From Halieaceae bacterium (GTDB lineage Bacteria; Pseudomonadota; Gammaproteobacteria; Pseudomonadales; Halieaceae), in contig JALRFH010000021.1 of NCBI GenBank assembly GCA_023253715.1, forward strand, positions 1-56,343: 56,343 bases of DNA. Reading direction: 5' to 3'. The notes under the pieces were generated by a model, which worked only from the letters and a program-made list of their open reading frames with translations, made no database searches and was not told the DNA's origin. Every line of letters starts with the position of its first letter. Position 1 is the stretch's first letter. Shown here one piece after another: positions 23,216 through 32,816 of this stretch. Both the position numbers and the translations under genes were made by a program.

Positions 23216-23968
23216 ATGAGCGAGCAAAGTAAAACCCATTTCGGCTATCAGGAAGTCGATGTCGACGACAAGGCAGGGCTTGTCGCCGGTGTCTTTCACT
23301 CGGTGGCCAGCCGCTACGATCTCATGAATGATCTTATGTCAGGTGGCATCCACCGCCTATGGAAACGATTCACCATTGAGCTGAGCGGTGTTCGCAAAGG
23401 CCACTCGGTCTTAGACATCGCCGGAGGCACAGGCGACTTGGCCGGTAAATTTGCCGAGATCGTGGGTGCAGAAGGCCGAGTCGTGCTGGCAGATATTAAC
23501 GAGTCGATGCTGAACGTAGGCCGCGACAAATTACTGGATCAAGGTAAAGTCGACCCCTTGAGCTACGCTCAAGCCGATGCTCAGTATTTACCTTTTGCCG
23601 ACAATAGTTTTGATTGCGTGACCATCGCTTTTGGCTTACGCAACGTGACCGATAAGGATCTCGCACTGAGATCCATGCTACGCGTCCTGAAACCCGGCGG
23701 TCGCTTACTGGTATTGGAGTTTTCAAAGCCCACCAACGACCTGCTCAGCAAAGCCTACGATGCGTATTCGTTTAATGTTCTTCCCAAGCTTGGCCAATTG
23801 ATTGCCGGCGACGCTGATAGCTATCAATATTTAGCAGAATCCATTCGCATGCATCCCGATCAAGAGACCCTAAAAGAGATGATGTTAGAGGCGGGGTTTG
23901 AGCAATGCGAATTTTTTAACATGACCGGCGGTATCGTCGCCCTGCACCGAGGCCTAAAACCTTGGTAG
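23216..23968 (+). CDS. ubiE: Ubiquinone/menaquinone C-methyltransferase UbiE
   Basis: This SAM-dependent methyltransferase adds the C-methyl group to the demethylated benzoquinol or naphthoquinol ring. It has 250 residues. Family signatures are [17 protein letters not shown] (about residues 36-52), the SAM-binding motif [13 protein letters not shown] near residue 65, and the late signature [17 protein letters not shown] near residue 157. It is the first of the ubiE-ubiJ-ubiB group. The ubiJ start overlaps its stop. Confidence 0.97.
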   Translation: MSEQSKTHFGYQEVDVDDKAGLVAGVFHSVASRYDLMNDLMSGGIHRLWKRFTIELSGVRKGHSVLDIAGGTGDLAGKFAEIVGAEGRVVLADINESMLNVGRDKLLDQGKVDPLSYAQADAQYLPFADNSFDCVTIAFGLRNVTDKDLALRSMLRVLKPGGRLLVLEFSKPTNDLLSKAYDAYSFNVLPKLGQLIAGDADSYQYLAESIRMHPDQETLKEMMLEAGFEQCEFFNMTGGIVALHRGLKPW

Positions 23969-24597
23969 ATCTAACCAAATTCGACCCGACCTTGAATGTC
24001 GCCCTCTTAGGCGCCGCGCAGGAAGCGATTAACCGCGCCCTGCAATATGCCCCCCACACACAGGCCAAACTCGCTCAACTCGAAGGTCAAAGTGTACAGG
24101 CAACAATAAGCGAGCCGGACTTTACGGTAACCATTCTTTTGGGCAAAACTCTAGAACTCCGATCAGTATACGAAGATAAAGTAAACGCCTCGATTGAAGG
24201 CCCGCTGCGTGAGTATCTTGCGGCAGCGGCCGCGGAAGACCCTGCTATTGGGCTTATCAATGGCAACCTTAAAATTCGCGGTGATAGCCGACTTATGCAA
24301 AGCCTTCAAGGCGTGCTGAGTGAGCTGGATATTGACTGGGAAGCGCCCATTGCCGAGGTGCTGGGTGATGTCGCAGGACACCAAATTGGTAAGGCGTTGC
24401 GCGGCCTTTTCGCGTGGGGAAAACATAGCCGTTCGTCCTTGGAAAGGCAGCTCAGCGAGTTCATCATCGAAGAGGCGCGCCTCAGTCCATCAAAGCTTGA
24501 ACTTGAAGATTTCTATCGAGATGTTCGCAAGCTACAGCAGAACATAGATCGGGTCGAAGCCAGAGTGAAGCGCTTGGTACGCCAGAGGGCAGGATGA
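23962..24597 (+). CDS. ubiJ: Ubiquinone biosynthesis accessory factor UbiJ
   Basis: UbiJ is an SCP2-domain lipid-binding protein that, with UbiK, helps organise the ubiquinone-synthesis complex in aerobic bacteria. The 211-residue ORF has an N-terminal SCP2 domain (about residues 10-115, with [19 protein letters not shown]). A C-terminal coiled coil (about 160-205, [20 protein letters not shown]) follows. The start is a TTG overlapping the ubiE stop by seven bases. No ATG or GTG near the 5' end is in frame. It overlaps ubiB by an ATGA junction. The family is divergent, but position and fold agree. Confidence 0.9.
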   Translation: MVDLTKFDPTLNVALLGAAQEAINRALQYAPHTQAKLAQLEGQSVQATISEPDFTVTILLGKTLELRSVYEDKVNASIEGPLREYLAAAAAEDPAIGLINGNLKIRGDSRLMQSLQGVLSELDIDWEAPIAEVLGDVAGHQIGKALRGLFAWGKHSRSSLERQLSEFIIEEARLSPSKLELEDFYRDVRKLQQNIDRVEARVKRLVRQRAG

Positions 24598-26186
24598 TGC
24601 CGTCACTCAAGCGCCTAGCACAGATCAGACGAACTGCGAAACGATACGGTCTGGCCGAGTTCTTACCCATCCACACCCTACCCTTGCCCGCACGCTGGTT
24701 GACAAGGCTACTTGTGGGCTCGCCAAATCATGCGCTAAGCCAAGCCCGAGGCGAACGCTTGCGTCTTGCACTCGAATCTCTAGGACCCGTGTTTATCAAA
24801 TTTGGGCAAGCCCTATCGACTCGGCGCGATCTGCTACCCTTAGATATCGCCGACGAATTGGCCAAGCTCCAAGATCAAGTTCCTCCTTTCGACAACGAGT
24901 TAGCACGCACAATTGTTGAAACAGAACTGGGGGATTCAGTCGCCAATCTATTTTCCGAATTCGACACGTCGCCACTGGCATCAGCGTCGGTGGCGCAAGT
25001 GCACCGGGCGAAATTGCACAGCGGAGACGCAGTGGTCATAAAGGTGATTCGACCCGACATCGAGGCTACGATTGTCGAAGATACCCGCTGGATGGCATGG
25101 TTAGCACAATGGCTAACTCGACTGCATCCGGAGGGCCACCGTCTAAAAGCGGAAGAAGTCGTAGCAGACTATACAACAACGATCCTCGATGAATTGAATT
25201 TAGCCAGAGAAGCCGCCAACGCGAGTCAGCTACGTCGTAATTTCGAGACCAGCGAGCAGCTGTACGTACCCAAGGTCTATTGGGATTTCACGACCTCACG
25301 GGTCTATACCATGGAGGAAGTGTCAGGCATCCCGGTCAACAACCGCGCGAAGCTTGAAGCATTACAGGTGAATTTTAAAAAGCTTGCCGAACGCGGTGTA
25401 GAAATCTTTTTCACTCAAGTGCTCCGCGACAGTTTCTTCCACGCAGACATGCACCCCGGAAATATTTTAATCGACGCAAGCGACCCGGACTCGCCCAGCT
25501 ACATCGCCCTAGACTGTGCCATTATTGGGAGCCTGAGCGCTGAAGATCAGTATTATTTGGCGCGCAACCTGCTCAGCATTTTCAAACGCGATTATCGAAC
25601 GGTCGCAGAACTTCATGTGGAGTGTGGCTGGGTACCCCCCAATACCCGCATTCAAGATTTCGAGAGCGCCATTCGAACGGTGTGCGAACCCGTCTTTGAG
25701 AAGCCCATTGCCGAATTGTCGTTCGGACAGTTATTGCTTAATTTATTTCAAACAGCCAGCCGCTTTGATATGCCCATTCAACCGTCCTTAGTGCTGTTGC
25801 AAAAGACGCTGTTAAACATCGAGGGTTTAGGCCGTGAACTGTACCCCCAATTAAACTTATGGGACACCGCACAGCCATTCTTGGAACAATGGATGGAAGA
25901 ACGTTACTCGGCCAGCAACACACTACAACGCTTCAAAGATGAGGCGCCCGGGTTGCTTGAGCAACTGCCCAAGCTACCAAGCCAGATTATTGAAAAGCTC
26001 GTTCGAGCCGCCGCTTCAGAACCCAGTCAAACACCAAAGCATCAGCCGCCCTCTCCATGGTGGATGCTGGCCAGTTGGTTGCTGGGGGGCTTAACCCTGG
26101 GAACAGCCCTATCAGGCATGCCGGCTACGGCCGCTGGACTCAGCGGTGCTTTTTTACTCGTCACCCTGTGGAGGTCCGGTAACTAA
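24594..26186 (+). CDS. ubiB: Ubiquinone biosynthesis protein kinase-like UbiB
   Basis: UbiB is an atypical ADCK/ABC1-family ATPase or kinase needed for ubiquinone synthesis, tethered to the inner membrane. It has 530 residues. The family-specific KxGQ motif is present in FIKFGQALSTRRDLLP (about residue 64). The Ala-rich nucleotide loop is in PLASASVAQVHRAKL. The catalytic-loop and metal-binding segments are FFHADMHPGNIL and ALDCAIIGSL. Two C-terminal hydrophobic helices (about 485-525) form the membrane anchor. The start overlaps ubiJ, and hisI begins one base after its stop. Confidence 0.97.
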   Translation: MMPSLKRLAQIRRTAKRYGLAEFLPIHTLPLPARWLTRLLVGSPNHALSQARGERLRLALESLGPVFIKFGQALSTRRDLLPLDIADELAKLQDQVPPFDNELARTIVETELGDSVANLFSEFDTSPLASASVAQVHRAKLHSGDAVVIKVIRPDIEATIVEDTRWMAWLAQWLTRLHPEGHRLKAEEVVADYTTTILDELNLAREAANASQLRRNFETSEQLYVPKVYWDFTTSRVYTMEEVSGIPVNNRAKLEALQVNFKKLAERGVEIFFTQVLRDSFFHADMHPGNILIDASDPDSPSYIALDCAIIGSLSAEDQYYLARNLLSIFKRDYRTVAELHVECGWVPPNTRIQDFESAIRTVCEPVFEKPIAELSFGQLLLNLFQTASRFDMPIQPSLVLLQKTLLNIEGLGRELYPQLNLWDTAQPFLEQWMEERYSASNTLQRFKDEAPGLLEQLPKLPSQIIEKLVRAAASEPSQTPKHQPPSPWWMLASWLLGGLTLGTALSGMPATAAGLSGAFLLVTLWRSGN

Positions 26187-26187
26187 G

Positions 26188-26592
26188 ATGACGTCACCCT
26201 TACTGTCAGCCATACAATTTAACGAGCAGGGTCTGGTGCCCGCAATCGCTCAAGATGCCGATTCACATCAGGTGCTGATGATGGCCTGGATGAATCGAGA
26301 CGCCGTGGTCGCCACGCTGCAGGAACAGCGAGCCGTGTATTTTAGTCGCTCTCGCGGACAGCTCTGGCGCAAAGGCGAAAGCTCTGGCAATGTGCAAGAG
26401 CTCGTCGATATTCGCTTGGATTGCGATGGCGACACCCTGCTGCTCGTCGTGCGGCAGCTGGGTGGTATTGCCTGTCACACAGGCCGAGCTCATTGCTTTT
26501 ATCGGGCACTTAGGAATAATGAATGGTATGATGCCGAGCCTGTCATCAAGGATCCCGACAGCTTGTACGGCAGCTCACAGAAAAGCGAGTAA
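26188..26592 (+). CDS. hisI: Phosphoribosyl-AMP cyclohydrolase
   Basis: This enzyme opens the adenine ring of PR-AMP, the third step of histidine synthesis. The ORF track extends upstream to 26146, but that start lies inside ubiB. The ATG at 26188 gives [23 protein letters not shown], the normal N-terminus, and a length of 134 residues. Motifs are WRKGESSGN, the metal-binding DCDGD (D-x-D-x-D form) and the zinc cysteines in CHTGRAHCF. It is a separate cyclohydrolase, not fused to the pyrophosphatase, which is the next gene. Confidence 0.97.
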   Translation: MTSPLLSAIQFNEQGLVPAIAQDADSHQVLMMAWMNRDAVVATLQEQRAVYFSRSRGQLWRKGESSGNVQELVDIRLDCDGDTLLLVVRQLGGIACHTGRAHCFYRALRNNEWYDAEPVIKDPDSLYGSSQKSE

Positions 26593-26597
26593 ACGCA

Positions 26598-26933
26598 ATG
26601 TCCGAACTATTGCAGGCCCTGGCCCAGACCTTAGAACAACGTAAATCCGCATCGCCAGACTCGTCGTATGTGGCATCGCTTTATGCCAAAGGATTGAATA
26701 AAATTTTAGAAAAGGTGGGCGAAGAAGCAACCGAGGTGATTCTGGCCGCAAAAGATGCCGAGACATCGGGCAACAGCGACGCCCTCACGCAAGAAATGGC
26801 GGATCTTTGGTTTCACTGCCTAGTCTGCCTCGCACAACTCAACATTTCGCCCGATGAGGTGTTGCAGGTGCTCGCGGAGCGCCAAGGTTTATCAGGCTTG
26901 GTCGAAAAAGCGTCCAGAACATCATCAACTTAA
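26598..26933 (+). CDS. hisE: Phosphoribosyl-ATP pyrophosphatase
   Basis: This enzyme removes pyrophosphate from PR-ATP, the second step of histidine synthesis, supplying the substrate of the adjacent HisI. The 111-residue protein is an all-alpha MazG-like fold. Metal-binding acidic residues are seen in [15 protein letters not shown] and in the [13 protein letters not shown] helix. Its start is five bases after the hisI stop. The hisI-hisE pair separated from the main his operon and placed before tatABC is also seen in Pseudomonas. Confidence 0.96.
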   Translation: MSELLQALAQTLEQRKSASPDSSYVASLYAKGLNKILEKVGEEATEVILAAKDAETSGNSDALTQEMADLWFHCLVCLAQLNISPDEVLQVLAERQGLSGLVEKASRTSST

Positions 26934-26943
26934 GGAGATTACC

Positions 26944-27159
26944 ATGGGTTTAGGTGGAATCAGCGTCCCACAGCTACTCATCATACTGGCGATCGTCATC
27001 ATGCTGTTTGGCACGAAACGATTACGTACGCTCGGCAGCGACTTGGGCGCAGCAGTTAAGGGCTTTCGCAAAAGTGTCAATGCCGACGAAGAATCCAACG
27101 TTCAGACAAAAGAAGCCGAGCAAGAGCAAACAAAATCCTCGAACAGTGACGGCAAGTAA
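26944..27159 (+). CDS. tatA: Twin-arginine translocase subunit TatA
   Basis: TatA oligomers form or thin the membrane at the Tat translocation site for folded proteins. I use the ATG at 26944 rather than the longer ORF opening at 26854, which lies within hisE. The start is preceded by AAGGAGAT, an excellent ribosome-binding site. The 71 residues comprise a transmembrane helix ([20 protein letters not shown]), the FGTKRLR hinge, an amphipathic helix ([15 protein letters not shown]) and a polar tail. It is the first gene of tatABC. Confidence 0.97.
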   Translation: MGLGGISVPQLLIILAIVIMLFGTKRLRTLGSDLGAAVKGFRKSVNADEESNVQTKEAEQEQTKSSNSDGK

Positions 27160-27167
27160 GGCGTTTT

Positions 27168-27494
27168 GTGTTCGATATTGGATTTGCAGAATTACTGCTC
27201 ATTGCCGTTGTCGCCTTATTGGTGATTGGTCCTGAGCGCCTGCCCGGTGCCATTAAAACAGCGTCGGTCTGGCTTGGCCGCTTAAAACGTAGTTACAACG
27301 ATATCAAACGCGAGGTAGAGCTAGAGCTTCACAATAACGAGGTCATGGAAAATCTAAAACGTGCCCAGACCGAGGTGCAAGCATCCATCAGCGGCGACAC
27401 GATAACACAGGATCGGGAGCCGGCAGACTCTCTGAATCAGAGCGCTCAAGCAGAGTCGACGAGCCAGACTGGCACGCCAACTGAGCCTAAATAA
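27168..27494 (+). CDS. tatB: Twin-arginine translocase subunit TatB
   Basis: TatB forms the substrate receptor with TatC. It starts with GTG ([10 protein letters not shown]) eight bases after tatA. The 108 residues contain one transmembrane helix ([18 protein letters not shown]), the GPERLP hinge typical of TatB, an amphipathic helix and a polar tail. The tail (about 70-108) is rich in Gln, Ser, Thr and Glu. The tatC ATG follows the TAA with no gap. Confidence 0.96.
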   Translation: MFDIGFAELLLIAVVALLVIGPERLPGAIKTASVWLGRLKRSYNDIKREVELELHNNEVMENLKRAQTEVQASISGDTITQDREPADSLNQSAQAESTSQTGTPTEPK

Positions 27495-28247
27495 ATGACA
27501 GAATCAAGTGATCAAGCTCAGCCTTTAGTGGCGCACCTTACCGAACTCCGAGATAGACTCCTCAAGGCCTTGCTGAGCGTTTTGGTCGTTTTTTTGTGCT
27601 TGTTCCCCTTTGCCAACGAAATCTACACCTTTGTGTCAGAACCCTTGCGGGCGATCCTACCCCCAGGATCAACCATGATAGCCACTGAAGTGGCCTCGCC
27701 CTTCCTGACACCCTTCAAGCTGACGCTGTTTGCCGCCCTGTTTGTTGCTATCCCCTATGTGCTGTTTCAGATATGGAGCTTTATTGCGCCCGGCATGTAT
27801 CGCCAAGAAAAACGTCTGGCAATTCCCTTATTGATTTCGAGTGTGCTGCTATTTTATGCCGGCGCTGCCTTTGCTTACTTTGTGGTATTCCCCTTGGTGT
27901 TCGCATTTTTTACGAGCATCGGTCCTGCCGACGTGGCGATCATGACGGACATTAACCGCTACCTAGACTTTGTCCTAAAACTATTTTTTGCCTTTGGCTT
28001 GGCCTTCGAAATTCCGATTGTGGCCGTATTATTGATCTGGGCCGGTGTCACAACAACGGAAGCTCTGAAACAAAAGCGCCCCTTTATCATCGTCTTTTGC
28101 TTTGTTTTCGGCATGCTTCTGACGCCTCCCGACGTCATATCACAAGCACTGCTCGCCATTCCGATGTGGCTCTTGTTTGAGGTTGGCGTATTTTTCAGTC
28201 GATTCATTGAACGCGACACCCACGACAATAGCGCAGCCGATGACTAA
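27495..28247 (+). CDS. tatC: Twin-arginine translocase subunit TatC
   Basis: TatC is the six-helix inner-membrane protein that recognises the twin-arginine signal. It has 250 residues. The cytoplasmic N-terminal LVAHLTELRDRLLKAL contains the conserved HLxELRxR motif. Six hydrophobic stretches follow, with the family segments SFIAPGMYRQEKR and AGVTTTEALKQKRPF. The C-terminus is short and charged. The following ABC gene starts within the last codons of tatC. Confidence 0.97.
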   Translation: MTESSDQAQPLVAHLTELRDRLLKALLSVLVVFLCLFPFANEIYTFVSEPLRAILPPGSTMIATEVASPFLTPFKLTLFAALFVAIPYVLFQIWSFIAPGMYRQEKRLAIPLLISSVLLFYAGAAFAYFVVFPLVFAFFTSIGPADVAIMTDINRYLDFVLKLFFAFGLAFEIPIVAVLLIWAGVTTTEALKQKRPFIIVFCFVFGMLLTPPDVISQALLAIPMWLLFEVGVFFSRFIERDTHDNSAADD

Positions 28248-30024
28248 GGCGAGACAGCATTCAGGGCTTGGTGTGCTGCTGCCCATTCTGCGTCTATTGC
28301 GGCCCTACAAAGCACGCACCTCTATTGCGGCGGTCGCCTTGTGCTTTACCGCCGCAGCAACCCTAGGCTTAGGTTATGGCGTGCAAACATTAATCGATGT
28401 GGGTTTTGCCTCCGAGTCCATCGCTGGGCTGCAACAAGCCATGATCACCTTACTGCTTATCGCAGGTGCGATCGCCATCGGTACCTTCACACGGTTTTAT
28501 TTTGTCTCGTGGCTTGGCGAACGCATTTCTGCGGATTTGCGCGCCGCAGTCTTCAATAACTTAGTAGGCTTGCATCCCAGTTTCTTCGAAGAAAATCGGC
28601 CCGGCGAAATCATGTCGCGCCTGACCACAGATACCACCTTGCTCCAAACCATTATTGGGTCCTCATTAAGTATGGCCTTGCGCAGTATGCTTACACTGAC
28701 CGGCGCAGTGGTAATGATGTTCGCTACCAATTGGAAATTAAGCCTGTTCATTGTAGTGGGTGTGCCCGCGGTACTGATTCCCATCTTATTTTTTGGCCGA
28801 AAAATTCGGAAACTCTCCAGCGCCAGTCAGGATTCGATGGCGCAAGTTGGCACTTATGCTGGCGAAGTCATTCATCAGTTAAAAACGGTGCAAGCCTTCA
28901 ATCGCCAAACCTTCGAACAAACGATGTTCAAGGGCGAGGTAGAAACAGCTTTCGGAGTGGCCAAGCAGAGAATTCGGAATCGCGCCTTGTTGATTGGTGT
29001 GGCTATTTTTGTCGTTTTTGCAAGCATGGTAGGCATGCTTTATTCGGGCGGAAGTGACGTAATCAACGGTGTCATGACAGCGGGCGAGTTAGGCGCATTC
29101 ATATTTTACGCCGTCATGTTAGGCTCGGGTTTTGCCACAGTATCTGAGGTTTGGGGCGAGGTGCAACGTGCCGCCGGTGCCGCAGAGCGATTGATTGAGC
29201 TGATGAATGCTCAGTCGGCATTACCTGAACCCGATAATGCCAAAAAACTTGATGATCAAGACGCTGCGATTAAATTTAAAGCCGTAAGCTTCGCGTATCC
29301 ATCAAGACCTAAGCAGTGGGCTTTGCAGGATTTTAACTTATCGATAGCAGCAGGTGAGTCCGTGGCCTTGGTAGGACCTTCGGGGGCCGGAAAGTCTACT
29401 CTGTTCGAATTAATACAGCGCTTTTATGATCCACAGCAAGGCGAAATCATACTGGGCAACACCGCCATAGACCAAACCAGTCTATTTGAACTTCGCGCTC
29501 AAATTGCCGTCGTGCCTCAGCAACCGATCTTATTCAGCACGACCGTGCGCGACAATATTGCCTACGGCCGTCAAGATTGTACCGAAGCGCAAATAGAACA
29601 CGCCGCTCGAGCGGCACATGCTCATGACTTTATTCAGCAGTTGCCCGACACCTACAATGCCTACTTAGGCGAGCAAGGTGTGCGCTTGTCAGGCGGGCAA
29701 AAACAGCGTATTGCGATAGCACGCGCGATCTTAAAAGACCCCAGAATACTGTTACTAGACGAAGCGACGAGCGCGCTCGACACCGAGTCAGAGCATCACA
29801 TTCAAACAGCCCTCGCCGAACTGATGAAGGGCCGCACAACAGTTATTATCGCCCACAGATTATCAACGATCTTACACGTCGACAGAATTGTGGTGATCGA
29901 CCAAGGAAAGATTGTTGCACAAGGCAAGCACCACGAACTGATCGAGACCAGCCCGCTGTACAAGCGATTAGCAGAGTTGCAATTTAACGAGCGGGCTCTC
30001 GCCCGCTCAGAAGAAAACGTCTAG
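28240..30024 (+). CDS. ABC exporter, MsbA-like half-transporter with fused ATPase
   Basis: This is an inner-membrane exporter with one six-helix transmembrane domain (about residues 20-320) fused to an ATPase domain (about 350-590). I start it at the ATG at 28240 (MTKARQHSGLG), eight bases inside tatC, rather than at 28177. The ATPase domain has Walker A GPSGAGKST, Q-loop PQQPILFS, signature LSGGQKQR, Walker B ILLLDEATSALD and the switch His in IAHRLST. The 594-residue length fits the lipid or multidrug exporter group. The substrate cannot be told from sequence alone. It shares a CTAG with the end of pntB. Confidence 0.88.
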   Translation: MTKARQHSGLGVLLPILRLLRPYKARTSIAAVALCFTAAATLGLGYGVQTLIDVGFASESIAGLQQAMITLLLIAGAIAIGTFTRFYFVSWLGERISADLRAAVFNNLVGLHPSFFEENRPGEIMSRLTTDTTLLQTIIGSSLSMALRSMLTLTGAVVMMFATNWKLSLFIVVGVPAVLIPILFFGRKIRKLSSASQDSMAQVGTYAGEVIHQLKTVQAFNRQTFEQTMFKGEVETAFGVAKQRIRNRALLIGVAIFVVFASMVGMLYSGGSDVINGVMTAGELGAFIFYAVMLGSGFATVSEVWGEVQRAAGAAERLIELMNAQSALPEPDNAKKLDDQDAAIKFKAVSFAYPSRPKQWALQDFNLSIAAGESVALVGPSGAGKSTLFELIQRFYDPQQGEIILGNTAIDQTSLFELRAQIAVVPQQPILFSTTVRDNIAYGRQDCTEAQIEHAARAAHAHDFIQQLPDTYNAYLGEQGVRLSGGQKQRIAIARAILKDPRILLLDEATSALDTESEHHIQTALAELMKGRTTVIIAHRLSTILHVDRIVVIDQGKIVAQGKHHELIETSPLYKRLAELQFNERALARSEENV

Positions 30025-31385
30025 CTAAACTCGCGAATCAAGCCACCGATGGACTCTTTCGCGTCACCAAACAACATACGAGTGTTTTCTTTGTAGAACA
30101 GTGGGTTTTCGATACCGGCAAAACCCGAAGCCATAGACCGCTTCAACACAAATACGGTTTTTGCGGTATCGACGTTGATCACGGGCATACCATAGATGGG
30201 GGACGACTCGACTTCCCGCGCGGCGGGGTTCACCACGTCATTGGCACCAATCACAATCGCGACATCGACCGTTTCCATACGAGGGTTAATCTCGTCCATT
30301 TCTAGCAATTGGTCATAAGGCACGTCGGCTTCGGCCAACAATACATTCATGTGACCCGGCATGCGCCCTGCCACTGGGTGAATACCAAAATTCACCTCCG
30401 CGCCATTTTCCTCAAGCAATTCGCATAACTCTTTCACCACGTGTTGAGCTTGCGCAACGGCCATACCGTAACCGGGAATGATGGCGACATTGCTTGCCGC
30501 TTCCAACACATAAAAGGCATCTTCTACCGAGATTGGCTTGATTTCGCCCTCTACCACAGTCGCTTCGGTCACACCGGAACCAAAACCGCTAAACAATACA
30601 TTGCCCAGCGAGCGGTTCATTGACTTACACATAATTTGAGTCAGGATAATGCCCGACGCACCCACCAATGACCCGGCGACAATCAAGATATTATTGTTGA
30701 TCGCAAAACCGGCCGCACACGCTGCCAAACCGGAATACGAGTTCAGCAGTGAAATCACTACGGGCATATCGGCACCGCCGATGGGGATGACGGCCATGAT
30801 GCCAAACAGCAAGGACAAACCAATCACGGCATACAACCACGTGGTGTTCAGAGGATCCATTGATAACATGACCGAAGCGCCTACGATGCCCAGCACAATC
30901 AAGGAATTCACCACCTGCTGGCCGCGAAACATAATCGCACCGCTGCCCAAATTTTCGCTTAATTTCCCATAGGCGATCAAAGAGCCCGTAAAGGTCACGC
31001 CACCGATTAAGACCGATAACACAATGGTAATCAGTGTAAACGTGGAGGCGTCACCGTTTAAGGCTGCCCAGCCAACCAGCAAACTCGCAAGACCACCAAA
31101 GCCATTGAACAGCGCCACCATCTCCGGCATCGACGTCATTTGCACCAGACGTGCTGCCGCCGCGCCAATCAGGCCGCCCACAACCATACCCAGAAGAATC
31201 CATTGGTAGCTAACAATTCCCTGATCAATCAAGGCTGCGACAATCGCCAGCAGCATACCCACGGAAGAAATAGTATTACCTTTTCGCGCAGTCGCCGCTG
31301 AACCCAAAAGTTTAAGACCCAAAATGAATAAGGCCGCAGAGACGACATAAGCCAGCTCTATGATCAGACCATTCGTAGAACTCAT
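30021..31385 (-). CDS. pntB: NAD(P) transhydrogenase subunit beta
   Basis: PntB carries the NADP(H)-binding domain III and most of the membrane domain II of the proton-translocating transhydrogenase, which makes NADPH from NADH using the proton gradient. The 454 residues show eight or more hydrophobic helices over the first 270 residues. The NADP domain follows, with IPGYGMAVAQAQHVVKEL, GIHPVAGRMPGHMNVLLAEA, IVIGANDVVNPAA and KRSMASGFAGIENPLFY. It starts four bases inside pntAb. Its stop overlaps the stop of the convergent ABC gene. Confidence 0.97.
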   Translation of the reverse strand: MSSTNGLIIELAYVVSAALFILGLKLLGSAATARKGNTISSVGMLLAIVAALIDQGIVSYQWILLGMVVGGLIGAAAARLVQMTSMPEMVALFNGFGGLASLLVGWAALNGDASTFTLITIVLSVLIGGVTFTGSLIAYGKLSENLGSGAIMFRGQQVVNSLIVLGIVGASVMLSMDPLNTTWLYAVIGLSLLFGIMAVIPIGGADMPVVISLLNSYSGLAACAAGFAINNNILIVAGSLVGASGIILTQIMCKSMNRSLGNVLFSGFGSGVTEATVVEGEIKPISVEDAFYVLEAASNVAIIPGYGMAVAQAQHVVKELCELLEENGAEVNFGIHPVAGRMPGHMNVLLAEADVPYDQLLEMDEINPRMETVDVAIVIGANDVVNPAAREVESSPIYGMPVINVDTAKTVFVLKRSMASGFAGIENPLFYKENTRMLFGDAKESIGGLIREFS

Positions 31386-31672
31386 TTAGCGGCCCCCCCT
31401 TTTTTCTTGAACATCGCTAACATGCGGTCGGTCACCAAATACCCACCCACGACGTTGATTGAGGCGAGAGCAACCGCACCAGCGCCCAACCATTGGGCCA
31501 GGTCTTGATCACCCGTCCCTGCAAGCGCGATAGCGCCTACCACAGTAATGCCAGAAATCGCATTGGCGCCGGACATCAACGGTGTATGTAAGGTGGCAGG
31601 CACTTTGTTAATCAGCTCAAAACCCAAAAAGACTGAGAGCATTAAAATGAAGGTCAAAAATACAATCGTCAT
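31382..31672 (-). CDS. pntAb: NAD(P) transhydrogenase subunit alpha part 2 (membrane segment)
   Basis: This is the small membrane part of the alpha subunit, encoded separately from the NAD-binding part, as in Rhodospirillum and many marine bacteria and unlike the fused E. coli PntA. The 96 residues hold three or four hydrophobic helices. Conserved segments are TPLMSGANAISGITVVGAI and the C-terminal SINVVGGYLVTDRMLAMFKKK. It lies one base after pntAa and overlaps pntB by four bases, so all three subunits are translated in step. Confidence 0.96.
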   Translation of the reverse strand: MTIVFLTFILMLSVFLGFELINKVPATLHTPLMSGANAISGITVVGAIALAGTGDQDLAQWLGAGAVALASINVVGGYLVTDRMLAMFKKKGGAAK

Positions 31673-31673
31673 G

Positions 31674-32816
31674 TTACTGCCCTCCCTCGTAGAACTGTTT
31701 TATTGTCGTGTTCGTGACCTCACCACCATGGGTGATGATACAGCCGGGCAGGATGTCGTGCTCAAAATCCACCACAAAACTATTGCCTTCTTTATCCCAG
31801 CTGTCTTCTACTAAATTGAATAAGTTAGAGGCATACATTTGGCTAGCGTCTTTGCACACATAATTCGGCAAATTGCCCAAGCCTACTATCGTTACACCAT
31901 TCACGCTCACGACTTCGTTGGGCACGGATCCCTCAACGTTACCACCCGTCTCAGCAGCCATATCAACCACAACAGAGCCGGGCTTCATGCCTTCTAGCAT
32001 ATCTTGGGTCACAAGCACCGGTGGCTTACGACCAAACACTTGCGCCGTCGTAATCACCAAGTCTGACTCTGCAATGACTGCTTTTTGAGCTTCTCGCTGC
32101 ATCGCAATTTGTTCTTCACTTAGCGCCTTGGCGTAGCCGTCTTTAGTTTGACCCGTCTCGCCGAGGTCAATCTCTAAAAAGGCTGCACCTAGTGACTGAA
32201 CTTGCTCGGCTACGACCGATCGTGTATCGAAGGCTGTGACGCGAGCACCCAGTCGTTTGGCCGTTGCAATCGCTTGCAGACCCGCAACACCGGCGCCAAT
32301 GACAAATACTTTGGCTGGCTTTAAGGTGCCAGCAGGTGTCATCATCATGGGCAAAATACGAGGCAGATGCATAGCGCCCAACATCACCGTCATGTAGCCA
32401 GCCAAATTTGCTTGAGACGACAAGGCATCCATTTTTTGGCTTCGGGTGGTACGAGGAATCATTTCCATGCTGATCGAGGTAACGCCTTGCGCTCGCAACG
32501 CATCGATAAGTTCGCGCTCATTGAAAGGATCCAGGTAGCTCACGTGGATGCAACCCTCTTTCATCAGCGCCACTTCCTCTAAGCTTGGCTTACGCAAACG
32601 CAACAGTACGTCTGCTTGCGTAAACATCGCTTCTCGATCAGCACTTATGCTTGTACCGGCATCTTGGTATTCACTGTCGCTGTAACCTGTTCCTTCCCCC
32701 AAACCCGCCTCGATCACAACCTCGGCACCAAGACGCACTAATTTCTTTGCGGTTTCTGGGGTAACAGGCACGCGGTTTTCTCCGGGGTAGGTCTCCCGTG
32801 GAACGGCTATACGCAT
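31674..32816 (-). CDS. pntAa: NAD(P) transhydrogenase subunit alpha part 1 (NAD-binding)
   Basis: This soluble NAD(H)-binding domain I of the transhydrogenase is related to alanine dehydrogenase. The 380 residues begin MRIAVPRETYPGENRVPVTPE. The Rossmann glycine motif is VIGAGVAGLQAIATAKRLGA, near residue 172, with the acidic residue in TAFDTRS. PNYVCKDASQMYASNLFNLVED near the C-terminus matches split alpha subunits. It is the first gene of the pnt operon. Upstream are 196 non-coding bases before the chrR stop. Confidence 0.96.
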   Translation of the reverse strand: MRIAVPRETYPGENRVPVTPETAKKLVRLGAEVVIEAGLGEGTGYSDSEYQDAGTSISADREAMFTQADVLLRLRKPSLEEVALMKEGCIHVSYLDPFNERELIDALRAQGVTSISMEMIPRTTRSQKMDALSSQANLAGYMTVMLGAMHLPRILPMMMTPAGTLKPAKVFVIGAGVAGLQAIATAKRLGARVTAFDTRSVVAEQVQSLGAAFLEIDLGETGQTKDGYAKALSEEQIAMQREAQKAVIAESDLVITTAQVFGRKPPVLVTQDMLEGMKPGSVVVDMAAETGGNVEGSVPNEVVSVNGVTIVGLGNLPNYVCKDASQMYASNLFNLVEDSWDKEGNSFVVDFEHDILPGCIITHGGEVTNTTIKQFYEGGQ

